This document shows, piece by piece, positions 7,678 to 16,100 of a stretch of 34,270 bases of DNA. Source of the stretch: Deltaproteobacteria bacterium. Its GTDB lineage: Bacteria > Desulfobacterota > Anaeroferrophillalia > Anaeroferrophillales > Tharpellaceae. The number at the start of each line of letters is the position of its first letter. Position 1 is the first letter of the stretch. The notes beneath the pieces are model-generated. The model did no database searches, was not told where the DNA came from, and saw nothing but the letters and a program-made list of their open reading frames with translations. Location of the stretch: assembly GCA_016938065.1 (NCBI GenBank), contig JAFGVI010000058.1, positions 1-34,270 on the forward strand, written 5' to 3'. The translations under genes and the position numbers were made by a program.

Positions 7678-8326
7678 GCGGATCGGCATTTTCGGGGGAA
7701 CCTTCAACCCGATTCACAACGGTCATCTGCGGGTGGCGGAGGAGGTTCGGCAAACCTTTGCTCTGCAGAAACTTTTTCTGGTGCCCTCATCCCGGCCACC
7801 GCATAAGGGGGATAACGAGGTGGCGGCGGCCGCGCATCGTTTGGCAATGGTGCGGCGGGCGCAGCGCGGGAATCCGTTTTTCGGCTGCAGTGCCTACGAG
7901 TGCAGCAAGGGAGGAACCTCTTATTCAGCAGAGACCCTGGCCTATTTTGCGCAGCGCTTTGCCGGGGCCGAACTTTACTTTGTCATTGGCTGGGACGCCT
8001 GGTGCGATATTGCGACCTGGTATGCTTTTACAAGTTTATTTTCTCTGGCAAATTTCATCGTTATCTCCCGGCTGGGGGCGGAGCCCTGGCTTGCAGGTTC
8101 GGAGGGCAAACTTTTTCCATTTGCGCTAAAAGATGAATTTTGTTATGAGAAGGATTCATCTTATCGGCACATTTCCGGTAACTCCCTTTATTTTTTGAGC
8201 GTTACCCGGCTGGATATTTCATCCAGCCAGATTCGAAGGGAGGCGGCGGCAAATCGTTCACTGCGCTATCTGGTTCCGGATGGGGTCGCCAGATACATTT
8301 TCAGTAACGGGCTCTATCTGGCCTGA
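7652..8326 (+). CDS. nadD: Nicotinate-nucleotide adenylyltransferase
   Basis: NadD transfers AMP from ATP to nicotinic acid mononucleotide to make deamido-NAD, in the cytosol. The 224-residue product has the nucleotidyltransferase signature IGIFGGTFNPIHNGHL (HNGH at residues 22-25), a phosphate-contact region PSSRPPHK, FVIGWDAW, and the C-terminal DISSSQIRR motif equivalent to ISSTxIR. The ATG at 7652 lies inside proA; an in-frame ATG at 7658 is a close alternative. The overlap suggests translational coupling. Its position in a proBA-nadD-rsfS-rlmH run is a conserved arrangement in deltaproteobacteria. An extra 30-40 residue insert around 146-180 (rich in Phe and charged residues) is longer than in compact NadD enzymes. 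Confidence 0.93.
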   Translation: MAMDRSESRRIGIFGGTFNPIHNGHLRVAEEVRQTFALQKLFLVPSSRPPHKGDNEVAAAAHRLAMVRRAQRGNPFFGCSAYECSKGGTSYSAETLAYFAQRFAGAELYFVIGWDAWCDIATWYAFTSLFSLANFIVISRLGAEPWLAGSEGKLFPFALKDEFCYEKDSSYRHISGNSLYFLSVTRLDISSSQIRREAAANRSLRYLVPDGVARYIFSNGLYLA

Positions 8327-8413
8327 GCCGTTTTGCCGTTTGCCTGAAAATGTAACGGTTGCAGGATTTAAAATGCGTTATTTTTTTAATTTTACATGAG
8401 GGCAAGGTATTTG

Positions 8414-8800
8414 ATGAGCGAAAACCCATGTAGGGCTCTTCGGGATAATAAAAAACTTTCCTTGATCAAAGGTTTTCTTGAAGATAAAAAAGCTGAGCAG
8501 CTGGTTATTCTTGATTTGCGGGGCATCTCATCGGTGACGGATACCCTGGTGGTGGCTAGCGGCAATTCCGATCGGCATGTGCAGGCGGTCAGTGAGTATC
8601 TGGCCCAGGAGATGAAGCGGCAGGGTTATCAGCCGCTTGGTTGTGAAGGTCTGAAGGATGGGCGCTGGGCCTTGCTTGATTATGGCGATGTTATTGTCCA
8701 TATTTTCTACCAGGAGATTCGCACCCATTATGATCTTGAAGGGGTCTGGCGGGATGCTCCGGTAATTCTGGATGAACGGAGAGGGGCGACTCTGTCGTGA
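8414..8800 (+). CDS. rsfS: Ribosomal silencing factor RsfS (Iojap/YbeB)
   Basis: RsfS binds uL14 on the large subunit and blocks subunit joining when nutrients are low. The product shows the full family core: KKAEQLVILDLRGISSVTDTL, VVASGNSDRHVQAV, G-x-x-P-x-GCEGLKDGRWALLDYGDVIVHIF, and YDLEGVWRDAP. The ATG at 8414 is chosen because AAGGT at 8404-8408 sits at good spacing; an in-frame ATG at 8396 would add six residues. It follows nadD after about 87 bases and precedes rlmH by 23, so the same transcript is likely. Confidence 0.93.
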   Translation: MSENPCRALRDNKKLSLIKGFLEDKKAEQLVILDLRGISSVTDTLVVASGNSDRHVQAVSEYLAQEMKRQGYQPLGCEGLKDGRWALLDYGDVIVHIFYQEIRTHYDLEGVWRDAPVILDERRGATLS

Positions 8801-8823
8801 GCCGGCGCAAGGATTGATGGCTT

Positions 8824-9297
8824 ATGCGATTGCAGATGCTCCTGGTCGGTAAGACCAGGAATCTGACCTATCATCAGGAAATTTCGGAATATCATAAGCG
8901 TCTGAATCGCTATCTCGGGTGTGACGTGAAAGAGCTCCGGGAGGAAAAACCCGGCCGCAAGGAGACGCCCGAAGCTTTTTGTCGGCGTCAGGGTCCGCGC
9001 CTGGTTGAGGAATTCAATAAACCGGCAGGCCTGAAGATTCTTCTGGATGAGCGGGGACGGAGCCTGAGCAGTCATGAGTTTGCTCTCTTTATGCAGGGGG
9101 CTCTGCAGGGTGGTCACCAGAGTCTGGTTTTCTTTTGCGGCGGGCCCTTCGGTTATGCACCGGCGTTGCGCGAGACGGCCGATCATCTTATATCTTTGTC
9201 ACCCATGACATTTCCGCATGAAGTTGCCCGTCTGCTTCTTTTTGAACAGCTTTATCGATCTATGACCATCATCAACAAAGAACCTTATCATTATTGA
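8824..9297 (+). CDS. rlmH: 23S rRNA (pseudouridine1915-N3)-methyltransferase RlmH
   Basis: This 157-residue SPOUT-class enzyme methylates pseudouridine 1915 in helix 69 of 23S rRNA using SAM. Evidence: the N-terminal LQMLLVGKTRNLTY strand, ILLDERGRSLSSHEFA, the knot motif FFCGGPFGY, and the C-terminal LSLSPMTFPHEVARLLLFEQLYRSMTI followed by PYHY, which is nearly invariant in the family. Length is standard (about 155-160). AAGGA at 8812-8816 precedes the ATG. It is paired with rsfS, as in many bacteria, so two ribosome factors are made together. Confidence 0.95.
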   Translation: MRLQMLLVGKTRNLTYHQEISEYHKRLNRYLGCDVKELREEKPGRKETPEAFCRRQGPRLVEEFNKPAGLKILLDERGRSLSSHEFALFMQGALQGGHQSLVFFCGGPFGYAPALRETADHLISLSPMTFPHEVARLLLFEQLYRSMTIINKEPYHY

Positions 9298-9343
9298 TGG
9301 TGACCTGTAACCTTTCAACCCTTTTTTATTTTCGGGATTTGCT

Positions 9344-10666
9344 ATGATTTACCGTATCATGCTGTTTGGTGGCTTGCTGGTTCTTCTGGGAGCTGCGTAC
9401 CTGGTCTATTTAAACCCGACGGAAACCTCGGTGGCCCTGACCCAGGGGCTGAAGGTGGACGGCACCATGCCCTTTTTTCTGCTGGTCGCAGTCGCTGTCG
9501 GTGGGTTTGGCAGTGGTGTCTTTTTTTCCCTTCTCGCCCTGAGGCGGCAGGTCGGAGATTTTTTCCGGCAGCTGCGGGATAAAAAGAAGAAGTCGGCGCA
9601 GGAAGCTCTGCTGGAAGGGGTTGAGGCCGGGTTTCAGGGAGAGACCAAGAAAGCGGTTGCCAGCTTGAACAGGGTTCTGAAACTCGACAGGAAGAACATG
9701 GAGGCGGTCCTCGCTCTGGCCCGTCTGCTGATACGCGAACGGCAGCCGGGCCAGGCGCTGAAAACCCTTGACGCGGCCCTTGAACACACCCCTGAAGATC
9801 CCCGTCTGCACTGGTATCGAATTCAGGCGCTGCAGGGTCTTGATGATCCTCTGCGCATGACCAATCAACTCCTCCTGATGAAGGCGCGTTATCCCCGCAA
9901 CCGGGCTCTGATGACGATGCTGGTTGAGCAGTTTTCCAGTCGTGGCTACTGGCGGGAGGCGCTCGAAGTCTGGCAGGAGATCAGCAAAGGTGAAGTTAAA
10001 GGTTCGCCGGAGAAGCTGAAAGCCGTCAGCGGGGTTGCCAACTCCGCGTATGAACTGGCGCGGCGGCAATGGCTGGCCGGCAATCGCGAGGCGGCAACGG
10101 CTTCGCTGAAAATCGTTTTTGAGCACGATAAGGAGCATCTGGCGGCTTACCTGCTGAAAGCCCAGATGGAAGTTAAAAAGTCAGAGGCTTTAAGTGTGCT
10201 CAAAAATGGTTTTCGCAAAAAACCGAATGCTGTTTTTCTGCTTGAAGAGGAGCGGCTTCAGCTTGAGGATGATCCCGAAAACAGCGCCGCCAAAATGCTT
10301 AAATCGTACCGTAAGGTTCTCTCCCGCAATCCGGAGTATCGGCCGGCGCGCTGGCTGTACGCCCGTTTCTGCCTGGAGCATCAAAAATTTGATGAAGCCG
10401 AGGTGGCGGCTAAAAGGTTGCGGGAAAGCGGTTTTACCGGACCTCTGCTGGAAATTCTTGAAGGTGAGCTGGCCTGTCATAAGGAGCATCGCTTAGAGGC
10501 GGCGGTTGATCATTTCAAAAAAGCTTTAGGTTGCGCCGAGCGTCTTGAGCCGGTATTCGGCTGCGAGGTCTGCGGCCGTCTGTCGCCGGACTGGAAGTAT
10601 CGGTGTCCGCATTGCAGCAGTTATAACAGCTATGATATATCTGAGAGGGTCTGTTCCTTTGTCTAA
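9344..10666 (+). CDS. LapA/LapB-like membrane TPR protein with C-terminal metal-binding knuckles
   Basis: The 440-residue protein starts with two hydrophobic helices (about residues 5-23 and 44-66) joined by a YLNPTETSVALTQG segment, matching a LapA (DUF1049) domain. It then has a basic cytoplasmic stretch (RDKKKKSAQEALLEGVEA), several TPR-like helical pairs (about 100-395), and a C-terminal rubredoxin-like pair of knuckles: CEVC (Cys407, Cys410) and CPHC (Cys421, Cys424) around W417. That order is LapA plus LapB in one chain. In gammaproteobacteria LapB is a separate inner-membrane protein that controls LpxC turnover and lipopolysaccharide levels; that role here is inference. It lies between rlmH and gpmI and overlaps the gpmI start. 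Confidence 0.78.
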   Translation: MIYRIMLFGGLLVLLGAAYLVYLNPTETSVALTQGLKVDGTMPFFLLVAVAVGGFGSGVFFSLLALRRQVGDFFRQLRDKKKKSAQEALLEGVEAGFQGETKKAVASLNRVLKLDRKNMEAVLALARLLIRERQPGQALKTLDAALEHTPEDPRLHWYRIQALQGLDDPLRMTNQLLLMKARYPRNRALMTMLVEQFSSRGYWREALEVWQEISKGEVKGSPEKLKAVSGVANSAYELARRQWLAGNREAATASLKIVFEHDKEHLAAYLLKAQMEVKKSEALSVLKNGFRKKPNAVFLLEEERLQLEDDPENSAAKMLKSYRKVLSRNPEYRPARWLYARFCLEHQKFDEAEVAAKRLRESGFTGPLLEILEGELACHKEHRLEAAVDHFKKALGCAERLEPVFGCEVCGRLSPDWKYRCPHCSSYNSYDISERVCSFV

Positions 10667-12194
10667 ACAGCCGGTAGCTTTGATTATTATGGATGGCTGG
10701 GGGCTGGCCGAAGCCGGGCCCGGCAATGCGGTCTCGCAGGCATTGACCCCGGTTTATTCGCGTTTGCTCAAGGAGTGCCCGTGGACGACGTTGGGAGCCA
10801 GCGCTCTTGATGTCGGACTGCCGCCCGGGCAGATGGGTAACTCCGAGGTGGGCCATACCAATATCGGAGCCGGGCGGATTGTCTATCAGGAATTAACTCG
10901 CATCAGCCGGGCACTTGTTGACGGCTCCCTGGCGGATAACGGGGTTTTGCAAAAAGCTTTTCAGGCCGCCGCCGGAAAGGGAAAATCATTACATCTTCTC
11001 GGACTCCTGTCGGATGGCGGGGTACACAGTCATCAGGATCATCTTGAGGCGCTTCTGCAGCTGGCTGCTGAGCGCGGGCTTGAGCGGGTTTATGTCCACG
11101 CTTTTCTGGATGGGCGGGACACGCCGCCGGCCAGCGGTCTGAAATATGTGCGCCGTCTGCAGGCCTTTCTGCAGAAACTGGGCTGTGGTCGGATTGCCTC
11201 TCTCGGCGGCCGTTTTTACGGGATGGATCGCGATCAACGCTGGGATCGGGTGGAACGCTGCTGGCGGACGCTGGTTCTCGGTGAGGGCGAGCGTTTTTCG
11301 GATGCGGCTCAGGCCGTGGAAAGCTCTTATGCACATCAGGTTTTCGATGAGTTTGTCGAGCCTTTACTGATTACGGCAGAGGGGCAGGAGCTGCCCCTGA
11401 TCAGAGAGGGAGACGCTCTGATTTTTTTCAATTTTCGCGGGGATCGAGCCCGGGAAATAACCATGGCTCTGACTGCAGATGATTTTCAAGGTTTTGCGCG
11501 ACCCTATTTCCCCAGACTCGGGGTCTATGTCTGTATGACCGAGTATGATGCTGATTTTGCGCTGCCGGTGCTCTTCCCTCCGGAAAAATTGCCGGATGTT
11601 CTGGGTGAGGTGATTGCTGATAATGGTCTCAGTCAGCTGCGTATTGCCGAAACCGAGAAGTACGCCCATGTCACCTTTTTTTTCAATGGCGGCCGGGAGG
11701 AGCCTTTTCCCGGAGAGGAGCGTTGTCTGGTGCCGTCGCCCCGGGATGTGAAAACTTACGATCTTAAACCCGAGATGAGTGCCGGGCTTGTCACCGAGGA
11801 GTTGCTTAAGCGTCTCGATAAGAAGGTTTACGATCTGATTGTGCTTAATTTTGCTAATTGTGACATGGTTGGTCATACCGGTAATCTGCCGGCAGTAGTC
11901 AAGGCCTGCGAAACGGTTGACAACTGTCTGGGCCTGCTTTTAGAAAGATTAAAAGAGAAAGGCATTATCGCTCTGATAACCGCCGATCATGGTAATGCCG
12001 AGGCTCTGCTTGATCGGGATGGACAACCGATTACCGCTCACTCCACCAACCCCGTGCCGCTGATTATCTGCGGGGGCGACTTTTCTCACCGCCATCTGCG
12101 GCCAAGTGGAGTTTTAGCCGATATTGCGCCTACTGTTTTACAGATTATGGGTCTGGCCCAACCGCCGGCCATGACCGGCAGCAGTCTGCTTTAA
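10659..12194 (+). CDS. gpmI: 2,3-bisphosphoglycerate-independent phosphoglycerate mutase
   Basis: This Mn-dependent enzyme interconverts 3- and 2-phosphoglycerate in glycolysis and gluconeogenesis. Motifs: VALIIMDGWG, the catalytic serine in QMGNSEVGHTNIGAG, HAFLDGRDTPP, RFYGMDRDQRWDR, FNFRGDRAREIT, EKYAHVTFFFNGG, NFANCDMVGHTG and ITADHGNAE. I chose the TTG at 10659 as start: GAGAGGGT at 10643-10650 is a good ribosome site for it, the protein is then 511 residues, and the metal Asp and nucleophile Ser become Asp12 and Ser62, the numbers known for the Geobacillus enzyme. An ATG at 10632 and one at 10545 are in frame but would overlap the upstream gene more. The TTG start overlaps that gene by eight bases. 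Confidence 0.93.
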   Translation: MSKQPVALIIMDGWGLAEAGPGNAVSQALTPVYSRLLKECPWTTLGASALDVGLPPGQMGNSEVGHTNIGAGRIVYQELTRISRALVDGSLADNGVLQKAFQAAAGKGKSLHLLGLLSDGGVHSHQDHLEALLQLAAERGLERVYVHAFLDGRDTPPASGLKYVRRLQAFLQKLGCGRIASLGGRFYGMDRDQRWDRVERCWRTLVLGEGERFSDAAQAVESSYAHQVFDEFVEPLLITAEGQELPLIREGDALIFFNFRGDRAREITMALTADDFQGFARPYFPRLGVYVCMTEYDADFALPVLFPPEKLPDVLGEVIADNGLSQLRIAETEKYAHVTFFFNGGREEPFPGEERCLVPSPRDVKTYDLKPEMSAGLVTEELLKRLDKKVYDLIVLNFANCDMVGHTGNLPAVVKACETVDNCLGLLLERLKEKGIIALITADHGNAEALLDRDGQPITAHSTNPVPLIICGGDFSHRHLRPSGVLADIAPTVLQIMGLAQPPAMTGSSLL

Positions 12195-12216
12195 GCCGGC
12201 TGACGTTCGGCTTAAA
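12190..12216 (+). other. Perfect hairpin spanning the gpmI stop codon
   Basis: TTTAAGCCG (12190-12198) pairs exactly with CGGCTTAAA (12208-12216) around a 9-base loop. The TAA stop of gpmI lies inside the left arm. No T run follows, so it is not a standard terminator; it could protect the 3' end of the message or mark a processing point. Confidence 0.5.
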
Positions 12217-12249
12217 GCAACCGGCTCGCGCCTGACCATTGAAAAAGTT

Positions 12250-12957
12250 ATGGATATTTATGCTGCGACCGGTGCTTTGCTTGATCTTCTTTTTCCGCGC
12301 CGCTGTCTGGTCTGTGCGGTTTTTCTCTCTCATCCTCTGAGTTACCCTTCTCCGGATAAGGGGCTGGAGCCTTATCTCTGTTTCGCTTGCCGTCACCAGC
12401 TGCATCTCTGTGCAATCACGTCGGAACAGCCGAAGCTGCTGCAGGGAGAGAAAGTTTTTTCCGGCTATCTCTATGGCGGAGCCCTGGGGAAAATCATCCC
12501 GTTATGGAAATACCAGGCTCGGAATGAGTTTTTTCCGCTTATCAGGATGATGCTCACTCTGGCTTTAACGCAGCTGGAAAGTTCAGCGCTTGATTGCGAC
12601 CTGATTGTCGCCCTGCCTCTGACTCCGCGGGCATTACGTAAGCGCGGCTTTAATCAGGCTTTTTTTATCGCTTCATCCCTTGCCCTCTTTCTTGAACGTC
12701 CTTTAGGTCGTAATCTGCTGCGTAAAATTGCTGACACCCCGCGTCAGGCCTCGCTCGACCGTCAAGCCCGTCTGCACAATGTGCGCTCTGATATCTTTCA
12801 GGTTTCTGATCCGGCACGGATTGCCGGTCGACATATTCTGCTCTGTGATGATGTCCTGACTACGGGAACGACTTTGAGCGCCGCCGCCGGCGCACTGAAA
12901 AATGCCGGGGCGGGTCGGGTCACGGCCTTTACTTTAGCCCGGGTGCCGCCGGCCTGA
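12250..12957 (+). CDS. comF: ComF family phosphoribosyltransferase-like protein
   Basis: The 235-residue product has the ComF layout: an N-terminal zinc-knuckle region with CLVC (Cys19, Cys22) and CFAC (Cys44, Cys47), then a middle block with LWKYQARNEFF (the K-YxG/R-like segment), RALRKRGFNQAFFIA, and a type I phosphoribosyltransferase PRPP loop ILLCDDVLTTGTTL near residues 197-210. ComF proteins act in DNA uptake during natural transformation in several bacteria, and the type IV pilus genes about 9 kb away would fit, but this is inference; many ComF-like proteins have no tested role. The ribosome site before the ATG at 12250 is weak (GAAAAAG). Confidence 0.88.
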   Translation: MDIYAATGALLDLLFPRRCLVCAVFLSHPLSYPSPDKGLEPYLCFACRHQLHLCAITSEQPKLLQGEKVFSGYLYGGALGKIIPLWKYQARNEFFPLIRMMLTLALTQLESSALDCDLIVALPLTPRALRKRGFNQAFFIASSLALFLERPLGRNLLRKIADTPRQASLDRQARLHNVRSDIFQVSDPARIAGRHILLCDDVLTTGTTLSAAAGALKNAGAGRVTAFTLARVPPA

Positions 12958-13074
12958 TGCGGATGAGCTGCAAATCAGCGTCGGTTTTTCAGCCGGCTCG
13001 GCTCATACTCTGTGTCAGTAATGCCGGGTGACTTTTTACTTCAAAAAGTTGCCGGTCGGTGCTATTGGCCGGCG

Positions 13075-13103
13075 TTGGCTGAAGGTCGATTTAAGAATAT
13101 TTT
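13075..13103 (+). promoter_or_regulatory. Candidate promoter before the AsmA-family gene
   Basis: TTGGCT (13075-13080) and TATTTT (13098-13103) are separated by 17 bases in the 178-base gap after comF, starting transcription about 25 bases before the gene. Each hexamer matches sigma-70 at four positions. Confidence 0.35.
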
Positions 13104-13135
13104 GCAGTCGGTTTTTTTAGTTCAGGGATTGTTTT

Positions 13136-16100
13136 ATGCGTGAATGGGGCTGGCGGCTTATCTCAAAAATCGGGGCTTTGCTGCTGCTGGCTTCGTTTTT
13201 ACTGCTTATCAGTCTGCCTAATCTGATCGACCTGGAAAATTTTCGGCCGCAACTGCTTACATACCTGCAGTCACAGCTATCCGGTGAACTTACGCTTGGC
13301 AAGTTGCAGTTGACCTTTGCGCATGGGCCGGGAATTCGTTTAGAATCTCTGCGTCTTCTCGACCATACGGGTGCGCAGGAGATTGCGGTGGCGACCGCTG
13401 TCGTAAATTTTAATCTTCGACACCTTTTGCAGCGCCGTCTTCAACCCTCTCGCATTACCCTGGTGCGTCCGCGGTTTGTGCTGCAGGTTGACAGCGCAAC
13501 TTCTCCCTGGGCCGCTTTCCTGCCGCCAGTCTCCACACCCTCGATCAGCACTGCAGTAGAACAACCTGAAAAAGTGACAGAACAACCGAATCGTTCCGAC
13601 ACTGATGCTGCCGCCGGAGAAGGGGTGAATACTGTTTTCGGAAAATGGTATTTTGCCGGAACTGTGAGCAGAGCCGCTCTGCAGATTATTGATGGGTCGG
13701 TGGCTTTTACGGATTGCTGCTTCGGGTCGTCGCCGGTGGTTACACGACTGGAAGAGCTTAATCTTTTCCTGCAATGGCATAAATCCGGAGCGCCGGCCGG
13801 TTTTACCCTGGCGTTCCGGGTGCTTGACGACCAGGGTGCCGGGCATCTGCAGCTAAAGGGGACTCTCTCATCCTTGCAGTGGCCCCTGCATCCCGGAGAG
13901 ATGTTGCTTGATTGTCAGGTGGCTGCCGCAAATCTTAATGCCGCGACCTATTTCCCCTATTATCAGAAATATGTACCGATGCGCTTTATCGGGGCCCGCG
14001 TCGATATTGATTCGACCTACCAGGGTAATTTGCTGGGTCTTTTCCGTTCGCGGGGAAAGATTGTGCTGCATCAGGCCGAACTCGATTATCAGCAGGTGTT
14101 CAGCCGGAAACTTAATTTCAATCGTTTTGCGGTTGATTATGATTTTCGCCTGGCCGACCGCTATAACACGATAGAAACTCTAAAGTGCGCGATTGATGCC
14201 GACGGCCTGAAACTCAGCGGCCATTGTCTGTTGCATGATGCCCGACGTGGGATTGACGGTACGATTGAGGCCGGTCTTGAAATTCCTGAATTTGACCCGG
14301 CGTCGATCTCAGCTCTGCTGCCCTGGAAAATTCTGCCGGAAAAAATTTTTACCTATTACCGGTTGCTGCAACCGGGGGGACGTTGCGCGGTCGAGAGAGC
14401 CTATCTTAAGGGTGATTATCGGAAAATTGTTCGTCTGGCTGAAAAAAATCCTCCCTCAGGCGTGGTTGGCGGTCAGCTCAAAGTTGATGGTCTGCATTTT
14501 AATCTGGCGGATGAATGGCCGGCTGTTACTGTCAGTAAAGCCGGGGTAATGTTTGAGGGTGATTCTCTGGTCATAGACGACCTTGCTTTTGCCTGGGCCG
14601 GCATTGCGGGAGAGCCGGTTAAACTCTCTATACAGCAGTTGTTTCATGATCCTCAATTTGCGCTTTCAGGGCGATATGATTTTGACCTCAAATCTATGCA
14701 GCCCCTTATTGAAAGGTTCTATCAAACTGGGCTCAATAAGCCTGGTAAAAGTTTTCCGCTGATCTTTGGCAGTGGTTTCCTGCACGGAGATCTTGCCTGC
14801 ACGGGGGCGTTCACCAGGCTTTTTGAGAGTAGCTGGGGGGGGATGCTTGCGGGGCGTAATCTCTCGTTTGTGGTCGAGGGGAAGCCTTATCCGGTTAACC
14901 GGGGAGCCGCGTCCCTGATTCTTGCCCAGGATCGACTGGTCATCGAAAAGGGAAGTTGCCTGATGGCTGCACTGCCTTTGACGTTCTCTGGCAATCTGCC
15001 CGGGCCGGCCACCTGGTTATCTCCAGATCGGGGGAGTGATCTGGCGTTTGAGCTTACGGTCAAGATGCCGCAGGTTGTTCCCGGATATCTCGATCTTTTG
15101 TGGCGGGATAAGAAACTCTCGGTTACAGGGGAGTGCCTCGGGCCTTCACCGCTGGCCATGCATGTCAGTGGTGATCTTAATCATCTGTCAGATTTTCAAT
15201 GCCGGGGGACGGTGGCTCTGGATTGGGGGGCGGTCAAGCTCTCCGCTCTGGAAGGTACCTTTGATCGTTTAAGTTGTCTGGCCGAATTCGATCGGGATAA
15301 GATAGCCTTTAAGCGTCTCTCTGTCGGACGGGGCGGATCAGATCTCTCGTTTCAAGGCGCACTGGCACAGGAAAAAGATGGTGCAGCATACGTTGTGCGG
15401 GGCGAACTGTCTGCCGATCGGTTGGTGGCGGCCGATTTTCTTCCGGCCAAAAAAATATTCGCCGAAGCGAACGGTGCTCAGGCCGGGTCGGAGACAGCTG
15501 CAGCGGCTTTGCCCGCAAGAGAAGTGGACGGCAGCGGTTTCGTCGGTCGCGGAGGGCCGTCGGCCGCATTTCCGCTGCCCGCCGTCAGGGTTGATCTGAA
15601 GGGTGTTGTCAAGGAGTTGCAGCTGCCGGCGTTGTCGATGTCGGCTCCGCCTGAAGGTTATGAAGCGGAGCCCTGGCAGTCGCTTAATAATTTTACCTTT
15701 TCTCTGGTCGGCGGGCCGAGTGCGGCTGTGACCATTAATGCGTGTCACTGGCAATGGGGTAAGCAACGGGCGGAAATAAGTGTTCTGGGTGAGGTGCAGT
15801 ACCGGGACAAAGGCTGGGCCGGCACCCTTGAGGTTGGCGCTGAAGATCTCGACCTCGATACGCTTTTAAACTGGAAGGAGCCGGTGCCGCCGGCGGCAGC
15901 CGAACAGGCGCTGGCGCCGGCTGAGTCCGGAATAAGGGCCTGGCTGCTGGCCGAACTGGCTGCGGCAGTAGAGCCTGATGCGGTGGAGAACCTGGTCGAT
16001 CGGCAGGGATTACTGGCGAGGAACAATCTTCGGATTAAGGCCCGGGCTCAGCATCTGCTCTGGCAGAGAATGACGCTCGATGAACTCGAAGGCGATTGTA

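Noticed and set aside
9410-10138. A 242-codon minus-strand frame opposite the LapA/LapB-like gene
   Set aside because: The plus-strand gene has membrane helices, TPRs and cysteine knuckles; the antisense product shows none of these features.
12958-13074. Terminator after comF
   Set aside because: Small stems such as GCTG/CAGC before a five-T run exist, but none is long enough to be convincing.
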